A stretch of 64,000 nt of DNA. Origin: Saccharicrinis sp965230625. GTDB lineage: Bacteria; Bacteroidota; Bacteroidia; Bacteroidales; Marinilabiliaceae. Positions 9,993-18,404 of this stretch are shown one piece after another (position 1 is the stretch's first letter; the number at the start of each line of letters is the position of its first letter). Made by a program: the position numbers and the translations under genes. The notes beneath the pieces are model-generated. The model was not told where the DNA came from. It made no database searches and was given only the letters and a program-made list of their open reading frames with translations. The stretch spans positions 1,860,001 through 1,924,000 of the forward strand of contig CBDDLL010000001.1 of the NCBI GenBank assembly GCA_965230625.1. The letters run 5' to 3'.

Positions 9993-10724
9993 ATGATGGT
10001 GAAAGTTAAAAATATGATATTGTGGGGATTAGTAATAGCCTACTTTCCAGTACTTTTTGCATTTGTTTCTGTTGAAAAAAAACAAGTTGTTTGTTCAGGT
10101 ATAAATATTGCTGTAAGTGATAGTACTGAGGCAGGTTTTGTTACATCATCGCAGATTAAAAATGTGTTGCTAACTAAGTATCCTGGAATTTTAGGAAATC
10201 CGGTAACGAATATAAACTGTGAAGATATTGAGCAATTTGTAATGAAACATGAAGCTGTTAGCGAATGTGAGGTTTATTATACAATTGGAGGACACCTAAA
10301 TGTAAATATTGAACAGCGTAAGCCATTGTTCAGGGTATTTTCAGGATATTCGTCATATTACATTGATGAAGAAGGTGAAAAGATGCCATTATTTGATCAG
10401 TTTGCAGCGCATATTTTAGTGGTTAGCGGACATGTTAATAAACTAGATAGTTTAGATGAGGTCATTGATTTTGTGCGTTTTATTAAAGAAGATGAATTCT
10501 GGAATGCACAAATAGAGCAGGTTTATGTAGAAAAAAATGGTGAGTTTTCATTAGCTCCCAGGGTGGGCGACCATATAATATATTTGGGTTCGTTAAAAGA
10601 TTATGCATACAAAATGCAAAAACTTTTTGCTTTATATAGCAAAGGTCTTCACCCAAGGGAGTGGAATAATTATAAGGAAATTAATTTGAAGTTTGAAGGT
10701 CAGGTAATTTGTACAAAAAAATAG
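9993..10724 (+). CDS. ftsQ: Cell division protein FtsQ
   Basis: Bitopic membrane protein of the divisome, assigned mainly by position. It has a short cytoplasmic N-terminus, one hydrophobic helix at about residues 8-26, then a periplasmic region with a POTRA-like segment (about 33-100) and a second beta-rich domain. Sequence conservation of FtsQ is low, but its placement between murC and ftsA, its 243-residue length and its topology are diagnostic. The ORF begins with two Met codons; the second, at 9996, is equally possible. It ends 3 bases before ftsA. Confidence 0.88.
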   Translation: MMVKVKNMILWGLVIAYFPVLFAFVSVEKKQVVCSGINIAVSDSTEAGFVTSSQIKNVLLTKYPGILGNPVTNINCEDIEQFVMKHEAVSECEVYYTIGGHLNVNIEQRKPLFRVFSGYSSYYIDEEGEKMPLFDQFAAHILVVSGHVNKLDSLDEVIDFVRFIKEDEFWNAQIEQVYVEKNGEFSLAPRVGDHIIYLGSLKDYAYKMQKLFALYSKGLHPREWNNYKEINLKFEGQVICTKK

Positions 10725-10727
10725 AGT

Positions 10728-12074
10728 ATGAGTAATACATCCAATTTTATTGCAGCTATCGACATAGGTACCACAAAAATTGTAGCTGTTGTTGGACGAA
10801 AAGATGAGGCAGGTAGGTTACATGTAGTTGGTATCGAAAAAGTGGCTTCTACAGGTGTAAAACGTGGGGTTGTTTTAAATATTGAAGAAACAGTTAATGC
10901 TATTAAAGATGTTGTTTTCAATATTGAAACGAAATACAATGTTAAGTTGTACGATGTATATGTGGGTATTGCTGGACAACATATAAAGAGTTTACAAAAT
11001 AGAGGTTATCGTTATATTGAGACTAATCATGAAATTACTCAGTATGACGTAGATCATTTATTTAAAGATAATTACAAGATTCCGCTGGAGGCAGGTGAGA
11101 ATATTTTACATGTTTTCTCTCAGGATTATGTTGTAGACAATGAAGCAGGAGTGAAAAATCCTATCGGAATGTCCGGTAGAAGGTTAGAGGGTAATTATCA
11201 TATTGTTTTAGGAAGAATAGCCTCGGTTAATAATATCGAAAAGTGTATTAATAGGGTTGGATTAAAACTCAACCACTTAATTTTAGAACCAATGGCTTCT
11301 GCACGTTCGGTGCTAACTGCTGAAGAAAAAGAAGCTGGAGTGGTATTAGTAGATATTGGTGGTGGTACAACTGATGTTGCTATATTTTATGATGGTGTTA
11401 TTCATCATACTGCTGTTATTCCGTTTGGAGGTAATGTGGTAACTTCCGATGTAAAAGAAGGATGTGCGGTATTGCATAAACAAGCAGAAGCATTAAAAAC
11501 GCAATTTGGATCGGCATTAGGAGATTTAGAAAGAGAAGATATGGTTGTGACCATACCCGGAATAGAAGGTTGGGAGCCTAAAGAAATATCATTTAGATCT
11601 TTAGCATACATCATACAGGCACGTATGGAGGAAATTGTAGATTATGTGATGTATCAAATTGAAGGATCTAAAATGTATGATAAATTAGGTGCTGGAATTG
11701 TGATAACTGGAGGAGGAGCTTTGCTTAAAAATCTTCCTCAACTTATTAAATATAGAACAGGCTTAGAGGTTCGTTTAGGAATTCCTAACAAATATTTAGC
11801 ATCTGATACAATTGATGAAGCTAATAAACCTATGTATTCAACCAGTATTGGATTATTGCTAAGTGCAATGGATAATCCAGTAAAGAAAGTAGTGGAACAG
11901 GATTTATTTTCGGATGAGTTTTCAGATGAAGAAGTAAGACCTAAAAGAAGTGCGCCTCAGCAAAAAAAGGAGAAGAAGCGTAAAGAAAAACCAGAATATA
12001 CAACAGGTGACTTATTTGGTAGTTTCAAGAAAACCATTGCAGGTATATTCGATGAGAAAGATGTTGAGATGTAA
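10728..12074 (+). CDS. ftsA: Cell division protein FtsA
   Basis: Actin-like ATPase that tethers FtsZ filaments to the membrane and recruits the late divisome. The N-terminal phosphate loop AIDIGTTKI and the second loop VDIGGGTTD are visible, with the adenosine motif ITGGGALL further on. Length is 448 residues, including a lysine-rich linker (about 405-425) and a C-terminal amphipathic helix containing FGSFKKTIAGIF that should bind membrane. The gene sits 3 bases after ftsQ and 83 before ftsZ. Confidence 0.97.
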   Translation: MSNTSNFIAAIDIGTTKIVAVVGRKDEAGRLHVVGIEKVASTGVKRGVVLNIEETVNAIKDVVFNIETKYNVKLYDVYVGIAGQHIKSLQNRGYRYIETNHEITQYDVDHLFKDNYKIPLEAGENILHVFSQDYVVDNEAGVKNPIGMSGRRLEGNYHIVLGRIASVNNIEKCINRVGLKLNHLILEPMASARSVLTAEEKEAGVVLVDIGGGTTDVAIFYDGVIHHTAVIPFGGNVVTSDVKEGCAVLHKQAEALKTQFGSALGDLEREDMVVTIPGIEGWEPKEISFRSLAYIIQARMEEIVDYVMYQIEGSKMYDKLGAGIVITGGGALLKNLPQLIKYRTGLEVRLGIPNKYLASDTIDEANKPMYSTSIGLLLSAMDNPVKKVVEQDLFSDEFSDEEVRPKRSAPQQKKEKKRKEKPEYTTGDLFGSFKKTIAGIFDEKDVEM

Positions 12075-12157
12075 AATTTGTTAAAAGTGGAAAGTTAAAG
12101 GAATAAGAATATTGTCAATGTCTTTTAGCTTTTTGCTTTTGTCTAAACCAGAATAAC

Positions 12158-13648
12158 ATGAGCGAGGATTTAATGAGTTTTGATTTACCTCAAAACCGCA
12201 ATTGCATAATTAAAGTAATAGGTGTTGGAGGCGGTGGCAGCAATGCGGTAAATCACATGTTCAATCAGGGAATTAAGGATGTTAACTTTATGGTATGTAA
12301 TACCGATGAGCAAGCATTAACAAATAGCCCTGTACCTATAAAAATACAGCTGGGAGAATCACTTACGGAAGGAAGAGGAGCAGGGAATAAACCAGAAAAA
12401 GGTAAACAAGCTGCAATTGAAAATATTGGTGATATTGAAAAAGTATTACAGGATAATACTAAAATGGTATTTATTACTGCTGGTATGGGAGGAGGAACAG
12501 GTACTGGCGCAGCACCAATTATTGCAAAAGCAGCTCGTGAAATGGGCATCCTTACCGTAGGTATTGTAACTATTCCATTTAAATTTGAAGGAAAGTTGAG
12601 GATAAACCAGGCTTTGGATGGAATCGCAGAAATGGAGAAAAACGTTGATTCATTGTTAGTTATTAATAATGAAAAGCTTCGCGAAATGTATGGCGACCTT
12701 AAGCTTTCAAATGCCTTCTCCAAGGCTGATGATGTGTTGTCTACAGCTGCCAAAGGTATTGCAGAGATTATTACAGTGCATGGATATATAAATGTTGACT
12801 TTGCGGATGTTGAAACTGTGATGAAAGAAAGTGGAGTTGCTATTATGGGAAGCTCTTCTGCTTCTGGTGAAAATAGAGCATTAGTGGCTATACAGCAAGC
12901 ATTGGAGTCTCCATTGTTAAATAGTAATGACATTAAGGGAGCTAGAAATATTTTACTAAATCTTACATCTGGTGTAGATGAAATTACTATGGACGAAGTA
13001 GGTGAGGTTACTGATTTTGTTCAAGAAACAGTTGGATTAAGTGCTTCTATTATTTGGGGAACTGGAGTAGATGAAACTTTAGAGGATAATGTTAGTGTAA
13101 CAATCATTGCAACAGGCTTTAATACGAAAAATATTGCTGAATTCTCAAGTAGAAACGAACCTAAAATACAACGTTATTCTTTGGATGGAGAAAAAGAACC
13201 TGAAGAAGAAGTTGCTTTTAATGAAGATGAAGAACCTATTGTTTTGGACCTGGACGAAACAAAGGAAGAGAAAAGTAGAGTAATAGATTTTGATGCTTTA
13301 GAAAAGGCAAAAGAAGAACGCATTAACCTTTTTTATAAAGATACGGTTAAGAAAAAAACTGTTGAAAATACAGAAGCTGAAATGATGCAGGATTACCAAT
13401 CCAACAAAATTGTTACTGGAGTTGGTGAGCGTTTTACTATATCGTCAGAGGAGATGGAAGATGATAGATATATCGAGCGTTTAGAAAATGTACCTGCTTA
13501 TAAGAGAAAAAAGGCCAGACAAGAGAATGAAACAAGTGAGATAGATGACTCAAGATATAAGGTATCCCGGTTTTCTATTTCGGAAGGAAAAGATGGGAAG
13601 ACTAAAATAATCAGAGATAATCCTTATCTTCACGATAACGTGGATTAA
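12158..13648 (+). CDS. ftsZ: Cell division GTPase FtsZ
   Basis: Tubulin-like GTPase that forms the Z ring. The N-terminal GVGGGGSNAVNHM loop, the tubulin signature GGGTGTG at about 111-117 and the NxDFADV T7-loop region are all present. At 496 residues it is longer than E. coli FtsZ (383). The extension is an acidic, charged linker from about residue 345 onward, ending in the conserved C-terminal peptide DNPYLHDNVD used for partner binding. Long linkers are usual in Bacteroidota. It is the last division gene of the cluster. Confidence 0.98.
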   Translation: MSEDLMSFDLPQNRNCIIKVIGVGGGGSNAVNHMFNQGIKDVNFMVCNTDEQALTNSPVPIKIQLGESLTEGRGAGNKPEKGKQAAIENIGDIEKVLQDNTKMVFITAGMGGGTGTGAAPIIAKAAREMGILTVGIVTIPFKFEGKLRINQALDGIAEMEKNVDSLLVINNEKLREMYGDLKLSNAFSKADDVLSTAAKGIAEIITVHGYINVDFADVETVMKESGVAIMGSSSASGENRALVAIQQALESPLLNSNDIKGARNILLNLTSGVDEITMDEVGEVTDFVQETVGLSASIIWGTGVDETLEDNVSVTIIATGFNTKNIAEFSSRNEPKIQRYSLDGEKEPEEEVAFNEDEEPIVLDLDETKEEKSRVIDFDALEKAKEERINLFYKDTVKKKTVENTEAEMMQDYQSNKIVTGVGERFTISSEEMEDDRYIERLENVPAYKRKKARQENETSEIDDSRYKVSRFSISEGKDGKTKIIRDNPYLHDNVD

Positions 13649-13726
13649 ATAAAAGATGATTAACAACAAAAGAATTTAGCACATCAGATTTTTCAACATA
13701 TTAACACAATAATTATACAATATAAA

Positions 13727-14179
13727 ATGGCAATACTAGAGCAAATTACCCAAGAAATAAAAACAGCAATGAAAGCCAAGGATAAATTAACCTTGGAGGC
13801 TTTAAGAGGAATTAAAAAAGAATTAATTGAGGCTAGCACTTCAGAAGGTGCGGGAGGAGAAGTGAGTGACGAATTAGGTTTAAAGATTATGCAAAAAATG
13901 GTTAAGCAACGTAAAGATGCTGCCAATATTTTTGTTGAACAAGGACGAGAGGATTTAGCTGAAAAGGAGACTGCCGAAGCGGATGTGATTGCGAAGTTTT
14001 TACCAGAGCAAGTTACGGGTGAAGAGTTAGAAAAGTTGGTAGCTGCAATTGTTGAAAAATCAGGAGCTACTTCAATGAAGGAGATGGGTAAAGTAATGGG
14101 AATGGCCTCAAAAGAGCTTGGAGGTAAGGCAGATGGTAAAGAAATCTCGGAAATAGTTAAAAAGCTATTAAATTCATAG
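13727..14179 (+). CDS. GatB/YqeY domain protein
   Basis: Small cytoplasmic helical protein of 150 residues in the GatB/YqeY family, related to the tRNA-binding tail of the Asp-tRNA(Asn)/Glu-tRNA(Gln) amidotransferase subunit GatB. Recognisable segments are LEALRGIKKE near the start, KRKD-like VKQRKDAANIF in the middle and MGKVMG with a C-terminal ISEIVKKLL helix. Stand-alone YqeY proteins are widespread and their role is poorly defined. It follows ftsZ by 78 bases and precedes a strong terminator, so it closes the dcw transcript. Confidence 0.9.
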   Translation: MAILEQITQEIKTAMKAKDKLTLEALRGIKKELIEASTSEGAGGEVSDELGLKIMQKMVKQRKDAANIFVEQGREDLAEKETAEADVIAKFLPEQVTGEELEKLVAAIVEKSGATSMKEMGKVMGMASKELGGKADGKEISEIVKKLLNS

Positions 14180-14207
14180 TTTTGTAAAGTTTTTTCATTT
14201 TTATATA

Positions 14208-14248
14208 AAAAAGCATAATCTCAAAATTAAGAGATTGTGCTTTTTTTA
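14208..14248. terminator. Bidirectional intrinsic terminator between convergent genes
   Basis: A 10-bp stem pairs GCATAATCTC (14213-14222) with GAGATTGTGC (14231-14240), one G-T pair, with an 8-base AT loop. It is flanked by an A-run upstream and a T-run downstream. It can therefore end the rightward dcw transcript and the leftward lipoprotein gene, whose stop codon lies 7 bases away. Confidence 0.9.
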
Positions 14249-14254
14249 TTTCTT

Positions 14255-15070
14255 TTATCTCAAACGGTTCAGTTCCTTTTTTACATTTGCAATTTCATTT
14301 TTAATTTTTGCAACTTCCTTTAATACAAATGAAATTTCGTACCCATCGCTAATGGCTTCTTTATCAAATTTCTCCATTACGATATAATAATTCCTTTTTC
14401 CCATAAACTGAACTTTTAAGGATTTATCAATGTTTTGGGCAATAAAATCAATAATTCCGTTATCAGATCCGTCTTTATAATTAACAACTTCCCAAAAAGT
14501 ACCTTGATCTTCAAATTTTCTGTTATCAAAACCATCTTCAGGTATTTCTTCACTTAAAACTGATTGATCTTTATAATAAACTTTTATTTTATTATGATTT
14601 ATGTACTTTTCTCCAGAATAGCGGCTTGATATATAAAAGTTTCCTTCCAAATCAAGGTGTGCTCTAATGTAAGTTCTGGCGTACGAATTTTGAGGTTTCT
14701 GTCTTCTGTGAATTAATATTTCTTTTGAACCATATTCCTTGCTAACCCTAAAGTTTTTCATTAAAACTTTTAGTTCTTCGTTTTTTCGATCTAGTATACT
14801 ATCAAAAAAGGCTAAATTTCTTTCTTGTTCACCAATTTTAATAGTACGCATTAAATCTTCAGCTCTTGTTACGTATTCTATTTCACCCGGAAATCCTTCA
14901 ATGATCGAATCCAATAAAATTTTAGCATCGTTGAAATGTTTTTGGGTATACAATTCATTGGCCTTTTCAAACTTATTTTTAGCAATTTCTTCCGGTGAGG
15001 GGCCACATGCAGCTAGTAAAACCAGTATAATTAAAAGTAAACTATTGTTTATTTTAAAGTAATTCTTCAT
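14255..15070 (-). CDS. Hypothetical lipoprotein with TPR-like and coiled-coil segments
   Basis: A 271-residue predicted lipoprotein of unknown function. The N-terminus is a type II signal peptide ending in the lipobox LAAC. Next comes a TPR-like segment containing YTQKHFNDAKILLDS, of the kind seen in outer-membrane assembly or cell-envelope lipoproteins. A short charged coil follows near residues 85-105. The C-terminal half is beta-rich and ends in a coiled coil (EVAKIKNEIANVKKEL). It is transcribed toward the shared terminator. No catalytic motif was found. The terminator behind ssb lies only about 37 bases upstream of the start, so it probably depends on read-through or on a promoter in that gap. 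Confidence 0.75.
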   Translation of the reverse strand: MKNYFKINNSLLLIILVLLAACGPSPEEIAKNKFEKANELYTQKHFNDAKILLDSIIEGFPGEIEYVTRAEDLMRTIKIGEQERNLAFFDSILDRKNEELKVLMKNFRVSKEYGSKEILIHRRQKPQNSYARTYIRAHLDLEGNFYISSRYSGEKYINHNKIKVYYKDQSVLSEEIPEDGFDNRKFEDQGTFWEVVNYKDGSDNGIIDFIAQNIDKSLKVQFMGKRNYYIVMEKFDKEAISDGYEISFVLKEVAKIKNEIANVKKELNRLR

Positions 15071-15103
15071 GAATAAATATTTATATTGATTCGTTGCAAA
15101 AAT

Positions 15104-15130
15104 AAAAAAACCGACAATAATGCCGGTTTT
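15104..15130 (-). terminator. Intrinsic terminator downstream of ssb
   Basis: On the minus strand AAAACCGGCA pairs with TGTCGGTTTT around a 4-base loop (10 bp with one G-T pair), followed by a T-run corresponding to the A-run at 15104-15110. The stem separates ssb from the downstream lipoprotein gene. Confidence 0.8.
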
Positions 15131-15156
15131 CTATTACAAAATAAGTTGTTGATAAA

Positions 15157-15477
15157 CTAATTTAAAAACTCAATATCTTTAACGGTAACATTTAACGTTG
15201 ACTGAATTTCACCATCTTTGTTTTTATACCCCGAACTAAAAGGTTCACCTTCTATGAGAATTTTTTTGCCTTTTTTAATGTAATCGGCAATTTTTGTATC
15301 AGCACTTTTGCTTTTCCACATAGAGGCTCTTACCCACTCGGTTTTTTCAACCTTTTCTCCTTTTGAGTTTTTGTAATTTTTAGAAACAGCAACATCAAAA
15401 TTAATTACTTTACCTGTTTCGGTCTCTTTTACTGTTGCGTCGTTTCCAACGTTTCCACTTAAAATAAGTTTTAGCAT
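15157..15477 (-). CDS. ssb: Short single-stranded DNA-binding protein
   Basis: OB-fold protein of 106 residues matching the SSB family: the start MLKLILSGNVGNDA, the TEWVRASMW strand and the C-terminal LNVTVKDIEFL strand are characteristic. It ends right after the OB fold. The flexible linker and the acidic tail that binds partner proteins in replicative SSBs are missing. It is thus more likely an accessory paralogue than the main replicative SSB, though that is an inference. It lies 68 bases downstream of rlmN on the same strand and is followed by its own terminator. Confidence 0.88.
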   Translation of the reverse strand: MLKLILSGNVGNDATVKETETGKVINFDVAVSKNYKNSKGEKVEKTEWVRASMWKSKSADTKIADYIKKGKKILIEGEPFSSGYKNKDGEIQSTLNVTVKDIEFLN

Positions 15478-15545
15478 ATCAAAAATAAGTTTGATTAAAC
15501 AATCGGCACAATTTAAGTGATTGTTAATTAAAAGTCAATTTTTTG

Positions 15546-16589
15546 CTAAAAATCTTTTTCCTTATTTTCCTCCACTAACTTTTTTGTACTTAAAAGACCA
15601 CAAGCTGCATAAATATCTTCTCCTCTTGATTTTCTTATGGTTGTTATTATGTTCTTTTTTTCAAGTATAGATTTAAAATTTTCCATTGTTTCGTGCGAAG
15701 AACCTTTCAAAGGGGAAGCAGGGATTGGGTGGAATTTAATTAGGTTAACTCTGGATTTTAAACCATCAATTAACCTTACTAATTCTTTGGCATGTTGTGC
15801 AGAATCATTTACTCCTTCAAACATAATATACTCAAAAGAGATTCTTCTTTGGCGACCAAAATCGTATTCCTTTAAAACTTCTATTACTTGTTCAATTGGG
15901 TAAACATTTTCAATGGGCATTAATTCTTTACGTTGCTCATTAAAGGGGCTGTGAAGACTAATAGCCAAATGACATTCACTTTCTTCAATAAAACGTCTCA
16001 TTGCTGGAATAACTCCAATTGTAGAAACATTAACACGTCTTGGACTCCAGGCAAATCCCCATTCGGATGTAATAATTTCAAGACTTTTTAAAACCTCTTC
16101 AATATTGTCCATGGGTTCTCCCATACCCATATATACAACATTGCTAAGTTCTTCGTTCTCTGTAATACTCACCATTTGGTTGATGATTTCTCCAGCCGTA
16201 AGATTTTTCTGAAAACCTTGTTTTCCAGTCATACAAAACAAACATCCCATTTTACATCCTACCTGAGAGCTTACACACAATGTATTTCTGCTTTCAGACG
16301 GAATATAAGCAGCTTCAATAAATTGGCTATTATGAGTTTTAAATAGATATTTTTTAGTTCCGTCAATAGATTCCTGTACATTATTAAATGGAGACAGTCC
16401 AATAGTAAATTTTTCATTTAAAACTTCCCTGTTTTTTTTTGATATGTTTAGCATATCATCTATCTGATCTACCTTTTTTTTGTAGAGCCAATCAGCAATT
16501 TGTTTAGCAGTAAATTTGGGAAATCCCAGTTCTTTAACAATAATCTGAAGTTCATTGAGTGTTTTACCAAACAAGTCCTCTTTTTCCAT
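15546..16589 (-). CDS. rlmN: Dual-specificity 23S rRNA/tRNA adenine-C2 methyltransferase RlmN
   Basis: Radical-SAM enzyme methylating A2503 of 23S rRNA and A37 of some tRNAs. The iron-sulfur cluster cysteines C112-x3-C116-x2-C119 are present, as is the GMGEPMDN motif after them. The C-terminal cysteine in AACGLLS (Cys330) matches the resolving residue of the family. Length is 347 residues, normal for RlmN. Cfr-type resistance enzymes share the fold, but the housekeeping context and overall sequence favour RlmN. Confidence 0.96.
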   Translation of the reverse strand: MEKEDLFGKTLNELQIIVKELGFPKFTAKQIADWLYKKKVDQIDDMLNISKKNREVLNEKFTIGLSPFNNVQESIDGTKKYLFKTHNSQFIEAAYIPSESRNTLCVSSQVGCKMGCLFCMTGKQGFQKNLTAGEIINQMVSITENEELSNVVYMGMGEPMDNIEEVLKSLEIITSEWGFAWSPRRVNVSTIGVIPAMRRFIEESECHLAISLHSPFNEQRKELMPIENVYPIEQVIEVLKEYDFGRQRRISFEYIMFEGVNDSAQHAKELVRLIDGLKSRVNLIKFHPIPASPLKGSSHETMENFKSILEKKNIITTIRKSRGEDIYAACGLLSTKKLVEENKEKDF

Positions 16590-16896
16590 ACAACACCTTC
16601 GTTTTTATGAGTATCTTATTATCAATAGTTCGTTAAGTTATTTGTAGGATATTGAATATTAGACAATAGAATAAGTGCGAAAATTTGATTATATGCCTGA
16701 TTTTATACGCATTGCAAATCAGTCTCATGTCTTTTGTCTTTATTCTAACGATCTATTCTTACTTGCAAAGGTAAATTATTTAATAACAAATTATTCGAAT
16801 CAATTTATAACAATGCAATATTACTAACCTCATAAAGAGAAATCATAAAAATTATTTGGAAGTGAATTAAAATCAATATAAATTGCACACGTGTGA
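16590..16896. other. Divergent intergenic region, rlmN / fuc regulator
   Basis: A 307-base AT-rich gap between divergent genes. It contains the candidate rlmN promoter element at 16766-16773 and, at its right edge, the first LacI-type operator. No open frame with coding character was seen. Confidence 0.6.
16766..16773 (-). promoter_or_regulatory. Candidate -7 promoter element for rlmN
   Basis: The minus strand reads TACCTTTG, a perfect match to the Bacteroidota -7 consensus TAnnTTTG, about 177 bases upstream of the rlmN start. No well-spaced -33 TTTG was found, so the assignment is tentative. Confidence 0.45.
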
Positions 16897-16898
16897 AT
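16884..16898. promoter_or_regulatory. LacI-type operator copy 1, overlapping the regulator start codon
   Basis: TGCACACGTGTGAAT contains the perfect 10-base palindrome CACACGTGTG (16886-16895) with the central CG typical of LacI-family operators. It overlaps the first two bases of the ATG at 16897. The same 15 bases recur before fucU. The placement suggests autorepression. Confidence 0.8.
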
Positions 16899-17922
16899 GC
16901 GAAATAATGTTAACGCATTGAAGAAAAGAGTAACCATAAAAGATATTGCGAAACAATTGAATATACATCATTCAACTGTTTCTAGAGCTTTGCGAGATTC
17001 TTCCAGTGTAAAGGAAGAAACCAAAAAAATGATAGTTGAATTTGCTCGTAAACATGGATATAGAACCAATGTAAGTGCATTACAGCTAAGAGGCGATCAT
17101 AAAAATGTTATTGGAGTAATTGTTCCTAACATTAATCATAATTTTTTCTCCAATGTAATTAGTCAAATTACAAATTTGGCAAATGAAAAAGGTTATGTGA
17201 TTTCAATTTTTCAATCTAACGAAAGATTGGAACAAGAAAAAGATATAATAGGTACAATAATACAAAATAATATTGCAGGTGTAATAGGTTCTATATCGAT
17301 GGAGACTAATGAGTATAGTCATTTAATGGAATTAAAAAAGTACAATATTCCTTTGGTGTTATTCGATAGGGTTTGTGATATAAATGTTCCCAAAATAACA
17401 ATTAATAATCAAGAAATTATATTTCAGTCAGTTGAATACTTAGTAGAAAAAGGATATAGAAAGATTGCACATATTACAGGAACAAATATTTTAAATGTGT
17501 TTAGAGAGAGACAATTGGGGTATTCAGGTGCTGTTGCTAAAAATAAACTTTCTTACTTAAGAACTTATGTAATTAATAAGGAATTTACCCTTGAAGATGG
17601 CAAGAATGCTGCTAAAGAATTATTAAATTCTAAGGATAGACCTGATGCAATAATTTGTGATTCTATTACTTTGGCACTAGGTGTATTAACTGAGATAAAA
17701 GAACTAAATCTTAAAATACCAGAAGATATAGGTATAATTTCATTTGGAAATGATCCTTACATAGAAGTTGTAGATCCTAAGTTAACAACTATAATCCAAC
17801 CCGAATTAGAATTGTCACGAATTGCATTTGACATGTTGGTGAAAAAAATCAATGATAAAAAAAATAATATTAATGAAAGTGTAACACTTTCGGCAGAAAT
17901 TCAACAACGAGAATCTTGTTAA
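16897..17922 (+). CDS. LacI-family regulator of the fucose operon
   Basis: A 341-residue transcription factor with the LacI layout: an N-terminal helix-turn-helix (VTIKDIAKQLNIHHSTVSRAL, shown here as about residues 12-32), a hinge helix, then a periplasmic-binding-protein-like sensor domain from VIGVIVPNINHNFF onward. The sensor is expected to bind a sugar or its phosphate; L-fucose or a metabolite is inferred from the operon. The chosen ATG overlaps a palindromic operator and lacks a clear ribosome site. A TTG at 16918, giving a start just before KKRVTIKDIA, is an alternative. The gene is 45 bases upstream of fucU, with the second operator in that gap. Confidence 0.9.
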   Translation: MRNNVNALKKRVTIKDIAKQLNIHHSTVSRALRDSSSVKEETKKMIVEFARKHGYRTNVSALQLRGDHKNVIGVIVPNINHNFFSNVISQITNLANEKGYVISIFQSNERLEQEKDIIGTIIQNNIAGVIGSISMETNEYSHLMELKKYNIPLVLFDRVCDINVPKITINNQEIIFQSVEYLVEKGYRKIAHITGTNILNVFRERQLGYSGAVAKNKLSYLRTYVINKEFTLEDGKNAAKELLNSKDRPDAIICDSITLALGVLTEIKELNLKIPEDIGIISFGNDPYIEVVDPKLTTIIQPELELSRIAFDMLVKKINDKKNNINESVTLSAEIQQRESC

Positions 17923-17938
17923 AAAATTTACTAATGTA

Positions 17939-17953
17939 TGCACACGTGTGAAT
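17939..17953. promoter_or_regulatory. LacI-type operator copy 2, upstream of fucU
   Basis: An identical TGCACACGTGTGAAT, palindromic core 17941-17950, ends 14 bases before the fucU ATG. With copy 1 it brackets the regulator gene about 1055 bases apart, a spacing that could also allow looping. Confidence 0.8.
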
Positions 17954-17967
17954 TTTAAAATTAAATT

Positions 17968-18402
17968 ATGCTTAAAACAATATCACCTTTGATTAATCCA
18001 AAACTATTAGAAACATTAGCTCGAATGGGGCATGGAGACGAAATTGTACTGGCAGATGCCCATTTCCCGGGAGATACAATGAACGATTTGGTTATTCGTG
18101 CTGATGGATTACAAATAGATGATTTACTGACAGCTATTTTGCCATTATTCGAACTGGACTCTTATGTACCTGCTCCACTAATCATGATGGCAGCTGTAGA
18201 GGGAGACCTTTTAGATCCGGAAGTAGAGAAAAAGTATTTAAAGGCAATTTATAAAACGAATCCCAATGTTGCACCCATTGCACGCATTGATCGCTTTGAT
18301 TTTTATGATAGAGCAAAAAATGCTTTCGCAGTTGTAATGACTGGAGAAACGGCTAAGTATGGAAATATTATTTTAAAGAAAGGTGTTACTCCAATTGATT
18401 AA
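17968..18402 (+). CDS. fucU: L-fucose mutarotase, RbsD/FucU family
   Basis: A 144-residue cytoplasmic enzyme that interconverts the anomers of L-fucose. The N-terminal GHGDEIVLADAHFP and the C-terminal half (RFDFYDRAKNAFAV, then TGETAKYGNIILKKGV) match FucU closely rather than RbsD. It is the first gene after the regulator and is 2 bases ahead of the permease, so the two are translated together. The assignment fixes L-fucose, or a close 6-deoxy sugar such as L-galactose-type configuration, as the likely substrate of the operon. Confidence 0.92.
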   Translation: MLKTISPLINPKLLETLARMGHGDEIVLADAHFPGDTMNDLVIRADGLQIDDLLTAILPLFELDSYVPAPLIMMAAVEGDLLDPEVEKKYLKAIYKTNPNVAPIARIDRFDFYDRAKNAFAVVMTGETAKYGNIILKKGVTPID

Positions 18403-18404
18403 TT

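Noticed and set aside
12265..12933. Long open frame (222 codons) on the minus strand inside ftsZ
   Set aside because: It is antisense to a highly conserved gene, shows low-complexity Ser/Ala/Ile-rich content typical of a shadow frame, and has no recognisable domain.
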